From assembly GCA_002403415.1 (NCBI GenBank), contig DHHS01000150.1:1-25045 (forward strand): a DNA stretch of 25,045 nucleotides, given 5' to 3'. The notes under the pieces are model-generated. The model saw nothing but the letters and a program-made list of their open reading frames with translations. It did not search any database and was not told the DNA's origin. The position numbers were made by a program, and so were the translations under genes. The stretch comes from Sphingomonas sp. UBA4766. Lineage in GTDB: Bacteria > Pseudomonadota > Alphaproteobacteria > Sphingomonadales > Sphingomonadaceae. This document shows positions 15,773 through 24,495 of this stretch, one piece after another (position 1 is the stretch's first letter; every line of letters starts with the position of its first letter).

Positions 15773-17346
15773 CCAACCGCGTCATCATTTTCGACACCAC
15801 GCTGCGCGACGGGGAGCAGGCACCCGGCTTTTCGATGACCGAAGCGGCCAAGCTGCGCGTGGCGCGTGCGCTTGCCAAACTGAAGGTCGATGTCATCGAG
15901 GCGGGCTTTGCCGCTGCCTCCCCCGGCGACGCGCGCGCGATTGCGGCGATTGCACGGGAGATTGAGGGGCCGGTCATCTGCTCGCTGGCGCGCACCACGC
16001 GCGGCGACATTGACGAGGCATGGCGCGCGCTCAAACACGCGCCGCGCCGCCGCCTCCACCTGTTCATCGGCACCAGCCCGATCCACCGGGACGCCAAGCT
16101 CCACATGAGCCGCGCCGAAGTGCTCACCGCGATCCGCGATTCCATCGCTTATGCGCGCGACCGGTTCGACGACATCGAATTTTCCGCCGAAGACGCGATC
16201 CGCACCGAGCGGGAGTATCTGGTCGAGGCATTGCAAGCAGCAACCGACGCGGGGGCGACCACGCTCAATGTGCCCGACACGGTCGGCTATACTACGCCCG
16301 AAGAGATTCAGGCGCTGTTCGCCGATCTCGACCGCTGGATCAACCGGGGTGCGCATGTGCTGCTGTCAGCGCATTGCCACGACGATCTGGGGATGGCGGT
16401 CGCCAATTCGCTGGCGGCGGTGCGCGGCGGCGCGCGCCAGATCGAATGCGCGATCAACGGCATTGGCGAGCGCGCGGGCAATTGCGCGCTCGAGGAAGTG
16501 GCAATGGCGCTCAAAACCCGTGCCGACCTGTTCCAGTGTGAGATCGGCGTCGATACCACCCAATTGGCGATGGTCAGCCGGACACTCGCCCAAGTCACCA
16601 ATGTCTCGCCACCGCGCAACAAGGCGATTGTCGGCGCCAATGCCTTTGCCCATGAAGCAGGGATCCACCAGCACGGCATGCTTCAGGATCGCAATACCTA
16701 TGAAATCATGAAGCCCGAAGACATTGGTCTGGCGGTAGAGGGAATTGTGCTGGGCAAGCATTCGGGCCGCCATGCGCTCGTCGCGCGCGCCCGCGCGCTC
16801 GGCCATGTGCTGGAGGGGGAGCGGCTCGATCAGGCGTTCGCCGCGTTCAAGGCGCTGGCCGACGAAATCGGCACGATCGATTCCGGGCAGTTGGTGGCCC
16901 TGCTCGACACACTTGGGCAAAATGCGCGGCAAAAGCCGTGGAAATTGTCGCGGATCGACATCCGTTCCCCCGTCAGCGCGTCGGCGATGCCGATTGCGCG
17001 AGTCGAGCTGGATCATGGCGACCGCGGCCGGGTGTGCGACCTTGCCTCTGCCCCCGGCGAGCTGGACGCGGTGTTTGCCGCCGTTGGCCAGATCATGGGG
17101 GTATCGGCGCGCGTCGACGGACTGGAGCTGCATTACCTCGCCGCCGAACGCCTGCCCGGCGACATGGCGCAATCGGCGAGCGTGCTCGTTGAGATTATTC
17201 TCGCGATTGACGGCCAGCTTTATCAGGGTCGGGCGCGCGGGCTGGACATTATTCCGTGCTGCGTCGCCGCCTATATCGACGCGGCGAACAATGCAGCGGC
17301 GGTGAAATCGGCGCCGGTTGCCGCACCCTCAGCCCAAGCAGCCTGA
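15769..17346 (+). CDS. leuA: 2-isopropylmalate synthase
   Basis: A 525-residue enzyme that joins acetyl-CoA to 2-ketoisovalerate, the first step committed to leucine. The N-terminal TIM barrel has the DTTLRDGEQ motif (9-17) with metal ligand D9, and HCHDD with H202 and H204. NGIGERAGN follows. The C-terminal third is the LeuA dimer/regulatory domain that binds leucine. The length fits the E. coli-type (about 520) rather than the long actinobacterial form. The GTG start overlaps the ilvM stop as GTGA; longer in-frame starts would run deep into ilvM. Leucine feedback inhibition is expected from the intact C-terminal domain. Confidence 0.95.
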   Translation: MTNRVIIFDTTLRDGEQAPGFSMTEAAKLRVARALAKLKVDVIEAGFAAASPGDARAIAAIAREIEGPVICSLARTTRGDIDEAWRALKHAPRRRLHLFIGTSPIHRDAKLHMSRAEVLTAIRDSIAYARDRFDDIEFSAEDAIRTEREYLVEALQAATDAGATTLNVPDTVGYTTPEEIQALFADLDRWINRGAHVLLSAHCHDDLGMAVANSLAAVRGGARQIECAINGIGERAGNCALEEVAMALKTRADLFQCEIGVDTTQLAMVSRTLAQVTNVSPPRNKAIVGANAFAHEAGIHQHGMLQDRNTYEIMKPEDIGLAVEGIVLGKHSGRHALVARARALGHVLEGERLDQAFAAFKALADEIGTIDSGQLVALLDTLGQNARQKPWKLSRIDIRSPVSASAMPIARVELDHGDRGRVCDLASAPGELDAVFAAVGQIMGVSARVDGLELHYLAAERLPGDMAQSASVLVEIILAIDGQLYQGRARGLDIIPCCVAAYIDAANNAAAVKSAPVAAPSAQAA

Positions 17347-17360
17347 AGGAAGTCCCGCTC

Positions 17361-18458
17361 GTGAAGATTGTCCTTCTGCCCGGCGACGGCATTGGCCCCG
17401 AAGTCACGCATCAGGCGCGGCTGTGCCTTGAACTGTTGTCAGACCGCTGCGCGCTCGATTTCGAGTTTGAGGAACGCAGCATCGGCGGCATTGCGATTGA
17501 TCGCCATGGCAAGCCGCTCCCGCAGGCAACGATCGGCGCTTGTGTGGAAGCAGACGCGATCTTGCTCGGCGCAGTCGGCGGCCCGGCCTGGGATGACGCG
17601 AAGCAGCGACCCGAGGCAGGGTTGCTGGAACTGCGCGCAGTGCTTGGCCTTTATGCCAATTTGCGGCCCGCATCGGTCATCAAGGGGCTTGAGCACCTCT
17701 CCCCCTTGCGCCCCGAAATCGCGCGCGACGCCGATGTGCTGGTGGTGCGCGAACTGACCGGCGGCAGCTATTTCGGCGAGAAGAAGCTGAGCGATACCGC
17801 CGCGAGCGACCTTTGCACCTACACCCGTGCAGAGATTGAGCGCGTCGCCCATGTCGCATTCCGCGCGGCCCGCGCGCGGGGCAAGCGGGTAACATCGGTG
17901 GACAAGGCCAATGTGCTCGCCACGTCACGCCTGTGGCGGCGCACGGTCGATGATGTTGCGCGCGGTTATCCCGACATCACGCTCGACCATATGCTGGTCG
18001 ATTCGACCGCGATGGCGCTTGTCATGAACCCGCGCCGGTTCGACGTGATCCTGACAGAAAACATGTTCGGCGACATCCTGTCCGATGAGATGTCGGTGAT
18101 CGCGGGCTCAATCGGCCTGCTGGCGTCGGCGAGTATTGGCGATGGCGGGCCGGGCCTGTTCGAGCCGATCCACGGCTCGGCCCCCGACATAGCGGGGCTA
18201 GACCGCGCCAACCCCTGCGGCGCGATTGCGAGTGCCGTGATGCTGCTCGCGGACGGGCTTGGCCTGCACGGCGAGGCGGCACTGCTGCGCGCATCCCTTG
18301 ACGAGGCGCTGCGCGGCGAGGTGCTGACCGCCGACATGGGCGGCAGCGCGAGTTGCTCAGCAATGGGGGCAGAGGTTCGGCGCTTACTGGAGGCCAAGCT
18401 CGGCGCGCGCGACGCGCATGTCGCGTTGATGGCGAGCAACCGGGGCTGTGTGGGATGA
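17361..18458 (+). CDS. leuB: 3-isopropylmalate dehydrogenase
   Basis: A 365-residue NAD-dependent enzyme that oxidatively decarboxylates 3-isopropylmalate to 2-ketoisocaproate. It has the opening LLPGDGIGPEV, the LRPASVIKGLE region, RELTGGSYFG, the Lys-containing SVDKANVL, the DNATM-equivalent VDSTAM, and the NAD-adenine loop GSAPDIAG near the C-terminus. The GTG at 17361 gives the family N-terminus (KIVLLPGDG); AAGGAAG lies about 8-10 nt upstream, just after the leuA stop. The 3' end overlaps leuC as ATGA. Placing leuB before leuC is unlike xanthomonad leuCDB but matches enteric leuABCD. Confidence 0.95.
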   Translation: MKIVLLPGDGIGPEVTHQARLCLELLSDRCALDFEFEERSIGGIAIDRHGKPLPQATIGACVEADAILLGAVGGPAWDDAKQRPEAGLLELRAVLGLYANLRPASVIKGLEHLSPLRPEIARDADVLVVRELTGGSYFGEKKLSDTAASDLCTYTRAEIERVAHVAFRAARARGKRVTSVDKANVLATSRLWRRTVDDVARGYPDITLDHMLVDSTAMALVMNPRRFDVILTENMFGDILSDEMSVIAGSIGLLASASIGDGGPGLFEPIHGSAPDIAGLDRANPCGAIASAVMLLADGLGLHGEAALLRASLDEALRGEVLTADMGGSASCSAMGAEVRRLLEAKLGARDAHVALMASNRGCVG

Positions 18459-19882
18459 CGCCGCGCACGCTGTATCAAAAGATCTGGGACGCGCATGTCG
18501 TGGCCCGGCACGCCGATGGCACGTGCCTGATCTATATCGACCGGCATCTGGTGCATGAAGTCACTTCGCCGCAAGCCTTTGCCGGACTGCGGGCGGCCGG
18601 ACGGCGGGTGCGGCGGCCCGATCTGACGCTGGCGGTGCCCGACCATAATGTGCCGACCACCCGCCGCACCGATGCCGACGGCAATCCGGTCCCGATCGCC
18701 GACCCGGCAAGCGCCGCACAGCTTGCCGCACTCGATGCCAATGCCCGCGAATTCGGCCTGCGCTACATCCCCGATGGCGCGGCGGCGCAAGGGATTGTCC
18801 ATGTCGTCGGCCCCGAACAGGGCTTTACGCTTCCCGGCTCCACCCTGGTGTGCGGGGACAGCCATACCGCGGCGCACGGCGCGCTCGGCGCGCTTGCCTT
18901 TGGGATTGGGACAAGCGAGGTGGAGCATGTGCTGGCCACCCAGACGCTGCGGCTTGCCCCGTCGCGCACGATGGACGTGCAAGTAGAGGGGGCGCTGGGC
19001 TTCGGCGTATCGGCGAAAGACCTGATCCTAGCGATCATCGGGCAAATCGGCGCCGCAGGCGGCACGGGTCATGTTATCGAATATCGCGGGGCGGCAATCC
19101 GCGCGCTGAGCATGGAGGGGCGGCTGACCATCGCCAACATGTCGATCGAAGCGGGCGCGCGCTCTGGCCTGATCGCGCCGGACGATGCAACCTTTGCCTA
19201 TCTGAAGGGTCGCCCGATGGCGCCCACCGGCGCCGACTGGGACCGCGCACTCGCCTGGTGGCGCACGCTGGCGAGCGACGAGGGCGCGCATTTCGACACC
19301 AGCGTTACAATCGACGCCGCCGCCATTGCCCCAACCGTCACTTGGGGCACCAGTCCAGAGGATACCGCGCCGATCGACGGCACGATCCCCGATCCTGACA
19401 GCTTTGCAGATCCGGCCAAGCGCGCTGCTGCGGCGCAATCGCTTGCTTATATGGGCCTGCGCGGGGGCACACCCTTGCGCGATGTCGCGGTCGAGCATGT
19501 GTTCATCGGCAGCTGCACCAACAGCCGGATTGAGGACTTGCGCGCCGCCGCCGCCGTCATCGGCAATCGCCGCGTACATGGCGGGATCAAACAGGCACTC
19601 GTCGTCCCCGGATCGCGCCTCGTCAAGCAACAGGCAGAGGCCGAAGGGTTGGACCGCATCTTCACCGACGCGGGGTTTGAGTGGCGCGAGCCGGGCTGTT
19701 CAATGTGTCTTGCCATGAACCCCGACAAAGTACCGCCGGGGGAGCGCTGCGCCTCCACCTCCAATCGCAATTTTCAGGGGCGGCAGGGGCCGGGCGCACG
19801 CACGCACTTGCTGTCCCCCGCGATGGCAGCGGCGGCGGCAATCACCGGGCGGCTCACCGATGTGCGCGAGTTGATGGCATGA
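18455..19882 (+). CDS. leuC: 3-isopropylmalate dehydratase large subunit
   Basis: A 475-residue aconitase-family subunit that, with LeuD, isomerises 2-isopropylmalate to 3-isopropylmalate. The [4Fe-4S] ligands are visible as C354 (GSCTNSR), C415 and C418 (GCSMC). Other family blocks are PDHNVPTT, CGDSHTAAHGA and STSNRNFQGRQG. The ATG overlaps the leuB stop by ATGA, which fixes the start although the frame is open farther upstream. It overlaps leuD in the same manner, so the two subunits are translationally coupled, as expected for an obligate heterodimer. Confidence 0.96.
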   Translation: MTPRTLYQKIWDAHVVARHADGTCLIYIDRHLVHEVTSPQAFAGLRAAGRRVRRPDLTLAVPDHNVPTTRRTDADGNPVPIADPASAAQLAALDANAREFGLRYIPDGAAAQGIVHVVGPEQGFTLPGSTLVCGDSHTAAHGALGALAFGIGTSEVEHVLATQTLRLAPSRTMDVQVEGALGFGVSAKDLILAIIGQIGAAGGTGHVIEYRGAAIRALSMEGRLTIANMSIEAGARSGLIAPDDATFAYLKGRPMAPTGADWDRALAWWRTLASDEGAHFDTSVTIDAAAIAPTVTWGTSPEDTAPIDGTIPDPDSFADPAKRAAAAQSLAYMGLRGGTPLRDVAVEHVFIGSCTNSRIEDLRAAAAVIGNRRVHGGIKQALVVPGSRLVKQQAEAEGLDRIFTDAGFEWREPGCSMCLAMNPDKVPPGERCASTSNRNFQGRQGPGARTHLLSPAMAAAAAITGRLTDVRELMA

Positions 19883-20469
19883 GCGGAGTCACGCGTATTG
19901 CGGGGCGCGCCTGCCCGCTGGGCCTTGCCAATGTCGATACCGACATGATTATCGCGGCCGATCATCTGAAAACCACGGTGCGCACGGGGCTTGGCGCGCA
20001 CGCCTTTGCCGGCCTGCGCGGGCAAGGAACGGCGCTGGATCATCCGGCCCATGCCGCCGCGCCTATCCTGATCGCGGGCGCCAATTTCGGCTGCGGGTCG
20101 AGCCGCGAACATGCAGTATGGGCGATGATGGATCGCGGCATCCAGGCGGTGATCGCGCCCAGCTATTCCGATATCTTCAGCGGCAACGCTTTTAAAAACG
20201 GGCTGGTCGCGGTCGAATTGCCGCAAGGCGCAATCGATCAGTTGATGCTTGGGGCCCCAGACGCTGAAATCACCATCGATCTGGAGAGCATGACGGTCAC
20301 GCGCGGCAATCTGGCGTTCGGCTTCACGCTCGATCCATTCCGGCGGCAATGCCTGATCGAGGGGCTGGACGAGATTGCGATCACGCTGCGCGATGACGCC
20401 GCGATAACCGCTTATGAGGCGGCAGCACCCGCGCTTGGCTGGCCGATGGGGGCCGCATTTACGGGCTGA
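19879..20469 (+). CDS. leuD: 3-isopropylmalate dehydratase small subunit
   Basis: A 196-residue swivel-domain subunit partnering LeuC. Family motifs include NVDTDMII (about 19-26), GANFGCGSSREHAVWA with the substrate-binding loop, and APSYSDIFSGNAFKNG. The length is close to the about 200 residues of E. coli LeuD. The ATG overlaps the leuC stop (ATGA). It is the last recognisable amino-acid biosynthesis gene in the operon. No terminator is seen in the 65 nt that follow. Confidence 0.95.
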   Translation: MSGVTRIAGRACPLGLANVDTDMIIAADHLKTTVRTGLGAHAFAGLRGQGTALDHPAHAAAPILIAGANFGCGSSREHAVWAMMDRGIQAVIAPSYSDIFSGNAFKNGLVAVELPQGAIDQLMLGAPDAEITIDLESMTVTRGNLAFGFTLDPFRRQCLIEGLDEIAITLRDDAAITAYEAAAPALGWPMGAAFTG

Positions 20470-20534
20470 GGCTTGTGCCGCGCCACGCGAAGAGATAGCC
20501 GATCAGGCGATCCCGTGTGGCCAAGGGGACTTTG

Positions 20535-21236
20535 ATGACCGACCTCTCCCCGATCCGTGTCGCCTTCCTGCTGTTCCCCAATGTCACACAGCTCGACCTG
20601 ACCGGGCCGGCCCAAATCCTGTCGCGGCTCGGCAATGTGACGATCGACCTCGTTGCCAAGACGCTTGATCCGGTGCCGACCGACGCCGGATTTGCGCTGG
20701 TCCCGACGGCATGCCTTGCCGATGCGACGCAGCCGGACATCCTGTGCATCCCCGGTGGCTTTGGCGTCAACGACGCCATCGACGATGCAGAAACGCTCGG
20801 CTGGGTCCGGCGGATGGCCAACGGCGCGCAGTGGGTGACGAGTGTGTGCACCGGATCGCTGCTGCTGGGGGCGGCCGGGCTGTTGCACGGTTATCGCGCC
20901 ACCTGCCACTGGGCGCAGCATCACCATCTTGCTGCATTTGGCGCGATTCCGATCCATGAACGCGTGGTGTTCGACCGCAACCGCGTGACCGGCGGCGGGG
21001 TGACGGCGGGCATCGACTTTGCGCTGGCGCTGACCGCCGCGATCCGAGGGGAGGCGCATGCGCGGCTGGTGCAGCTAAGCTTTGAATATGACCCCGCGCC
21101 GCCTTTTGACAGCGGATCGCCCAGCCGCGCCGACGCAGCCACGATGGAGCACTTTCGCGCGCTGGCGGCCAAGAGCGCCCCCGCCCGTGATGCGCGAACG
21201 CTGGCCGCTGCGGCACGGCTCAGTGCGAGCGATTAA
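20535..21236 (+). CDS. DJ-1/PfpI family protein, isonitrile hydratase-like
   Basis: A 233-residue DJ-1/PfpI superfamily protein closest in remembered sequence to Pseudomonas isonitrile hydratase InhA, which hydrates isonitriles to N-formamides. The nucleophile is C105 in SVCTGSLLLGAAGLL, followed by T106. An Asp (D21, in LDLTGP) occupies the position of the catalytic Asp of InhA. ITGGGVTAGIDFAL-like VTGGGVTAGIDFAL and EYDPAPPFDSGSP complete the family pattern. There is no C-terminal helix-turn-helix domain, so it is not a GlxA-type regulator. The ATG at 20535 follows AAGGGGA. It lies 65 nt after leuD in the same direction, with no terminator between, so read-through from the operon is possible. 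Confidence 0.85.
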   Translation: MTDLSPIRVAFLLFPNVTQLDLTGPAQILSRLGNVTIDLVAKTLDPVPTDAGFALVPTACLADATQPDILCIPGGFGVNDAIDDAETLGWVRRMANGAQWVTSVCTGSLLLGAAGLLHGYRATCHWAQHHHLAAFGAIPIHERVVFDRNRVTGGGVTAGIDFALALTAAIRGEAHARLVQLSFEYDPAPPFDSGSPSRADAATMEHFRALAAKSAPARDARTLAAAARLSASD

Positions 21237-21862
21237 GCCTGCTTCGCCCCGCGCAGCCGGTGCCACACAAACCACACCACGCCTGCCACCAGCACCACAC
21301 CGATCAGTGCGTCTGCCGAGTGGAACGCGGCCTTTACACGCGGATCGCTATCCCACTTCTCCCCCAGCACCATACCCAGCCACGCCAGCCCAAAGCACCA
21401 CGGCCACGACCCAACAAAGGTATAGATGTGGAACGGGATCAGCGGCATCCGCGCAACCCCCGCCGGAAAGGCAATAAACGATCGGATCGCGGGCAATAAA
21501 CGCCCGATCAGCACCGCCATATTGCCAAAGCGCGCGAAAAACCGGTCCGCTGCCTCAATTTCGCCCGCGCCGATCAGCACCCACTTGCCGTAGCGCAAGA
21601 GCAATGGCCGCCCGCCGCGCTTGCCGACTTCATAGGCAATGATCGACCCCAGATTGCACCCGATCGCGCCTGCCGTGGCGGCCAGATACAGGTTCATCTC
21701 GCCTTTGTAGACGAGATAGCCCGCAAACGGCATGATGATTTCGGATGGCAGCGGGATGCACGCACTCTCAATCGCCATCAACACCGCAATGCCGATGTAA
21801 CCGCCCGAACTAATCACCCAGATGGTGAAGCCCGCCAGGATCGCCAGAATCTTTTCAACCAT
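21233..21862 (-). CDS. DedA family membrane protein
   Basis: A 209-residue inner-membrane protein of the DedA/VTT superfamily, members of which act in membrane lipid (undecaprenyl phosphate or phospholipid) translocation and envelope homeostasis. The acidic motif IESACIPLPSEIIMP (about 32-46) and the second re-entrant motif GRLLPAIRSFIAFPAG, with two Arg residues, are both complete. Several helices are evident, including a final one ending in basic residues. The stop codon overlaps the stop of the facing isonitrile-hydratase-like gene. No strong ribosome site precedes the ATG. It is not the same as the VTT domain of the reductase fusion in this window. Confidence 0.93.
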   Translation of the reverse strand: MVEKILAILAGFTIWVISSGGYIGIAVLMAIESACIPLPSEIIMPFAGYLVYKGEMNLYLAATAGAIGCNLGSIIAYEVGKRGGRPLLLRYGKWVLIGAGEIEAADRFFARFGNMAVLIGRLLPAIRSFIAFPAGVARMPLIPFHIYTFVGSWPWCFGLAWLGMVLGEKWDSDPRVKAAFHSADALIGVVLVAGVVWFVWHRLRGAKQA

Positions 21863-21907
21863 GGCCGCATCGCATGGGCGATGTTGGCACGGATGGGAAG
21901 GGAGATT

Positions 21908-23380
21908 TTACGAGTGCCACGCCATCATTCCCTGCCGCTCCCGCGCCGCCGCCCGCCATAGCGCCCACGCCAACGCCGCCGCCAGCAACAGGTAGAGCGC
22001 CATCCCGACAAAATGCGGCCAGCCCCAAAACTCACCCGGCAAATCGCGAAAAGCCCCGCGCGGCCAATCCTCGGCCAAAATCGGTCGCCACAGCGGAAAG
22101 TGGTAGGTGTCAGGTGCGACAATCTCGGCCGCTGCAATCGCCAGATTAATGCCAATCGACAGTGCCAGCAGCGCTGCCGCTGCAATCCGCGCGCGCAGGT
22201 GCTCAAGCTCCGCCCATAGCGGTGCCAATGCCAGCGCCAGCATCGGGATGGCGGGCACCGAATGGCGCGGCCCGGTCGAAAAACCACCATCCCAATAAAC
22301 ATAGGCCGAATTGACCAGCAGCACCGCCGCCACCACGCCGACGATCATCACCGCCATCGCGCCCTGGCCGCGCGCCAGCCGCAACAGGCCGATGGGTGCC
22401 AGCACCAGCACCGGCGCGACCCAGATCAGCCCGCGCCTGAGCCCGAAGATGATTTCATTCAGCACCGCCGCCTTGGGGCTGGTCAGCCCGAACAGGCCCT
22501 GCTGCATCCCCTCAAACCCCACCACACCCTGATAGCCGAGCCGGAAGATCGTGCCGAACGCGAGCAGATTATAGCCCGCCAGCGCCACCCCCGCCGTCAT
22601 GCCGCCCGCAACCGCCCAGCCGATCGCCCGAACCGCGCCGATACGCCGCCGCAGCCGCCACAGCGCCCACAGCGCGATCAGCGTGCCGCCAATCACGGCC
22701 TGATACTCGATCACCACCGCCCAGCCCAGCGCCCCGCCCGCGATCGCCGCATGACGTGCCGATACGTCCGCCTGCGTGCCACGCCACACCGCCCACACCG
22801 CGATCATCCACAGGGCGGCGACCGGCGCATGGCCAAACAGCGTCGTCGACCAGCCCCAAACCGGCGTGCCAAGACTATAAGCGAGCGCTGCAAATAGCGC
22901 CGCGCCGTCGCTCCCGGTCACGCCCCGCGCCACCGACCACAACGCCAGTGTGGCCAGCGCCGTCAACAGTCCGGTAATCAGGATCGTCGCCAACCGCAGC
23001 CGCAGCCGCAAATAACGGGTCAGGTCAGGCGCCTCGATCCGCTTTTCGAGCAGCCTGGCCCCCTCGCCCGTCAGGCCAAAGGCGAGTGCAATCACGGGCG
23101 TGGCGAGCAGGGTCATCCCCGGCGCCTTGTCGAGGTAGGTGTGCGGCCCGAACTGCGCCTTGTCGATCGTCAGGTGCGCGAACTCGTCGATCGTCGCATC
23201 ACCCTGTTCGGCGAGCGATATTGCCGCAAACAGCCGCGTCGAGTTATTGGGGTTGAACTCCCACGAACCAAACCAGCCGCACGACAGCCACACCAGCGCG
23301 AACAGCAACGCCGGGATTGCGCGCCGATCAACTCGCACGTCCACGTCCCATGGCATTGCGGCACCCGCTGCGGCGGACAC
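21908..23380 (-). CDS. Polytopic membrane protein, GT-C glycosyltransferase-like
   Basis: A 490-residue protein with about ten or more hydrophobic helices. After the first helix is a periplasmic loop with acidic residues (GDATIDEF) and then HTYLDKAPGM, a pattern found in GT39-like membrane glycosyltransferases that use polyprenyl-phosphate sugars. A later conserved-looking segment, YWDGGFSTGPRHSVPAIP, is shared by a family of uncharacterised membrane proteins. I therefore infer transfer of a sugar to a lipid or protein on the periplasmic side, without knowing substrates. The start is uncertain: GTG at 23380 or ATG at 23356 (MPWDVDVR), neither with a clear ribosome site. It lies in a minus-strand series between a secreted protein and DedA. 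Confidence 0.75.
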   Translation of the reverse strand: MSAAAGAAMPWDVDVRVDRRAIPALLFALVWLSCGWFGSWEFNPNNSTRLFAAISLAEQGDATIDEFAHLTIDKAQFGPHTYLDKAPGMTLLATPVIALAFGLTGEGARLLEKRIEAPDLTRYLRLRLRLATILITGLLTALATLALWSVARGVTGSDGAALFAALAYSLGTPVWGWSTTLFGHAPVAALWMIAVWAVWRGTQADVSARHAAIAGGALGWAVVIEYQAVIGGTLIALWALWRLRRRIGAVRAIGWAVAGGMTAGVALAGYNLLAFGTIFRLGYQGVVGFEGMQQGLFGLTSPKAAVLNEIIFGLRRGLIWVAPVLVLAPIGLLRLARGQGAMAVMIVGVVAAVLLVNSAYVYWDGGFSTGPRHSVPAIPMLALALAPLWAELEHLRARIAAAALLALSIGINLAIAAAEIVAPDTYHFPLWRPILAEDWPRGAFRDLPGEFWGWPHFVGMALYLLLAAALAWALWRAAARERQGMMAWHS

Positions 23381-23413
23381 CCGCGATCGTCCATCTTGTC
23401 ATGCGCGGCGCGC

Positions 23414-23923
23414 TTATTGTGGGGTATTGGCGGCTTCGGCTTCCTTGCGCGCCTGATTCTCCTTGCGCGCGCGCCGGAAATTCTGCGCCGAACAGCCCAC
23501 TTGCCCGCCCGCGCCGATCGGCGAACAACTGTTCAGACCCGAGCCCGCCGATTCCAGAATATCATCCGTGCGATTGGCCCAGCTTTGATATTCGGGCTTG
23601 ATCGATTCGGGGCGGATTTCCTTGGGGATGCGAAAACGTTCGCCCGCCGGACGGCGGACGCACACAACGGTTTCATTGCCGTTCGAATCAACCGGGCATT
23701 TTTCCTTGTCACCATAAAGGAACAGCACCCCATTCACCGGCGCATCGCGTGAGGCCGCAGCTTCGAGCCGGGCGGGCGGTGTCTCCGCCGCTTTGGGGGT
23801 GTAAATCGTTGGCGGGGGCACGGTCGAGGGCGTCTGGGGTCCGGATTGCGGGCCGGTTTGCGCATGAGTAGCTCCGCCCGCCGCCAATAGCGCGACCGCA
23901 ATCAACCTCATGGACTTTGTCAT
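23414..23923 (-). CDS. Small secreted protein of unknown function, sphingomonad type
   Basis: A 169-residue exported protein. The signal peptide runs to about residue 22 (MTKSMRLIAVALLAAGGATH, then AQ). A Pro/Gln/Thr-rich linker follows, then a compact region with four cysteines: EKCPVD, TVVCVRRP, NSCSPI and VGCSAQ. The C-terminus is charged (RRARKENQARKEAEA). The phrase CVRRPAGERFRIP resembles a motif I recall from many short Sphingomonadales hypothetical proteins. AGGAG 6-7 nt before the ATG at 23923 decides the start over an in-frame ATG 11 codons upstream. It follows coq7 by 35 nt. The cysteines and the nearby dsbB suggest periplasmic disulfides; function is unknown. Confidence 0.8.
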   Translation of the reverse strand: MTKSMRLIAVALLAAGGATHAQTGPQSGPQTPSTVPPPTIYTPKAAETPPARLEAAASRDAPVNGVLFLYGDKEKCPVDSNGNETVVCVRRPAGERFRIPKEIRPESIKPEYQSWANRTDDILESAGSGLNSCSPIGAGGQVGCSAQNFRRARKENQARKEAEAANTPQ

Positions 23924-23958
23924 GGCGCTCTCCTGCGACCGTTGCCGCAACTTCAATG

Positions 23959-24495
23959 CTATAAACGCTTGGCGGTTGCAATCGCGACGCGACAGCCCAG
24001 GCGGATCAGGCCGCTCAACACCGGATAGGCCGGGGCATTTTCGGCACCAGCCGCAAGGGCATGATCGCGGTGCTCGACTTCATCGGCCTGAAAATCGGCG
24101 ATCGCCGCCGACAGCTCGGGGTCGCTATCGCCCAACTCAGCAAGCTGCTCGCTATAATGCCGGTCGATCTCGGTCTCGACCGCCGCCGTGCACGCCATTG
24201 CCGCCTCTGGCCCCAAGGCCGCCGTCACGGCGCCCAATGCAAAGCCCGCGACATGCCATAGCGGTTGGAACAGCGTCGGGCGCACGCCGCGCTCGGCCAT
24301 CATCCGGTCGAAAAAGGTGCGGTGCCGCTCTTCCTGCTGCGCCATCCCGGCAATGGCCCGCGCCGCCGGACCGCGATCGCCCATCACCGCCAATTGCCCG
24401 GCATAAATGCGGATCGCGCCGAACTCACCCGCCTGATTGACGCGGATCATCGCGTCACGGCGGTGGCGTGCGTCGCCCGGTTTCCAATGCGTCAT
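23959..24495 (-). CDS. coq7: Demethoxyubiquinone hydroxylase
   Basis: A 178-residue di-iron monooxygenase that hydroxylates demethoxyubiquinone in ubiquinone biosynthesis at the inner membrane. The ligand set is present: E24 (AGEFGA), E55 with H58 (EERH), E107 (AVETEID), and E139 with H142 (DEVEH). The length fits bacterial Coq7. The ATG at 24495 is used because it overlaps the dsbB stop (ATGA) and begins the family-like MTHWKPGDARHRRD; an ATG six codons upstream lies inside dsbB. In alphaproteobacteria, Coq7 replaces or supplements UbiF for this step. Confidence 0.93.
   Translation of the reverse strand: MTHWKPGDARHRRDAMIRVNQAGEFGAIRIYAGQLAVMGDRGPAARAIAGMAQQEERHRTFFDRMMAERGVRPTLFQPLWHVAGFALGAVTAALGPEAAMACTAAVETEIDRHYSEQLAELGDSDPELSAAIADFQADEVEHRDHALAAGAENAPAYPVLSGLIRLGCRVAIATAKRL

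Noticed and set aside
20470..20534. Terminator after leuD
   Set aside because: No stem with a T-tract could be found in these 65 nt.
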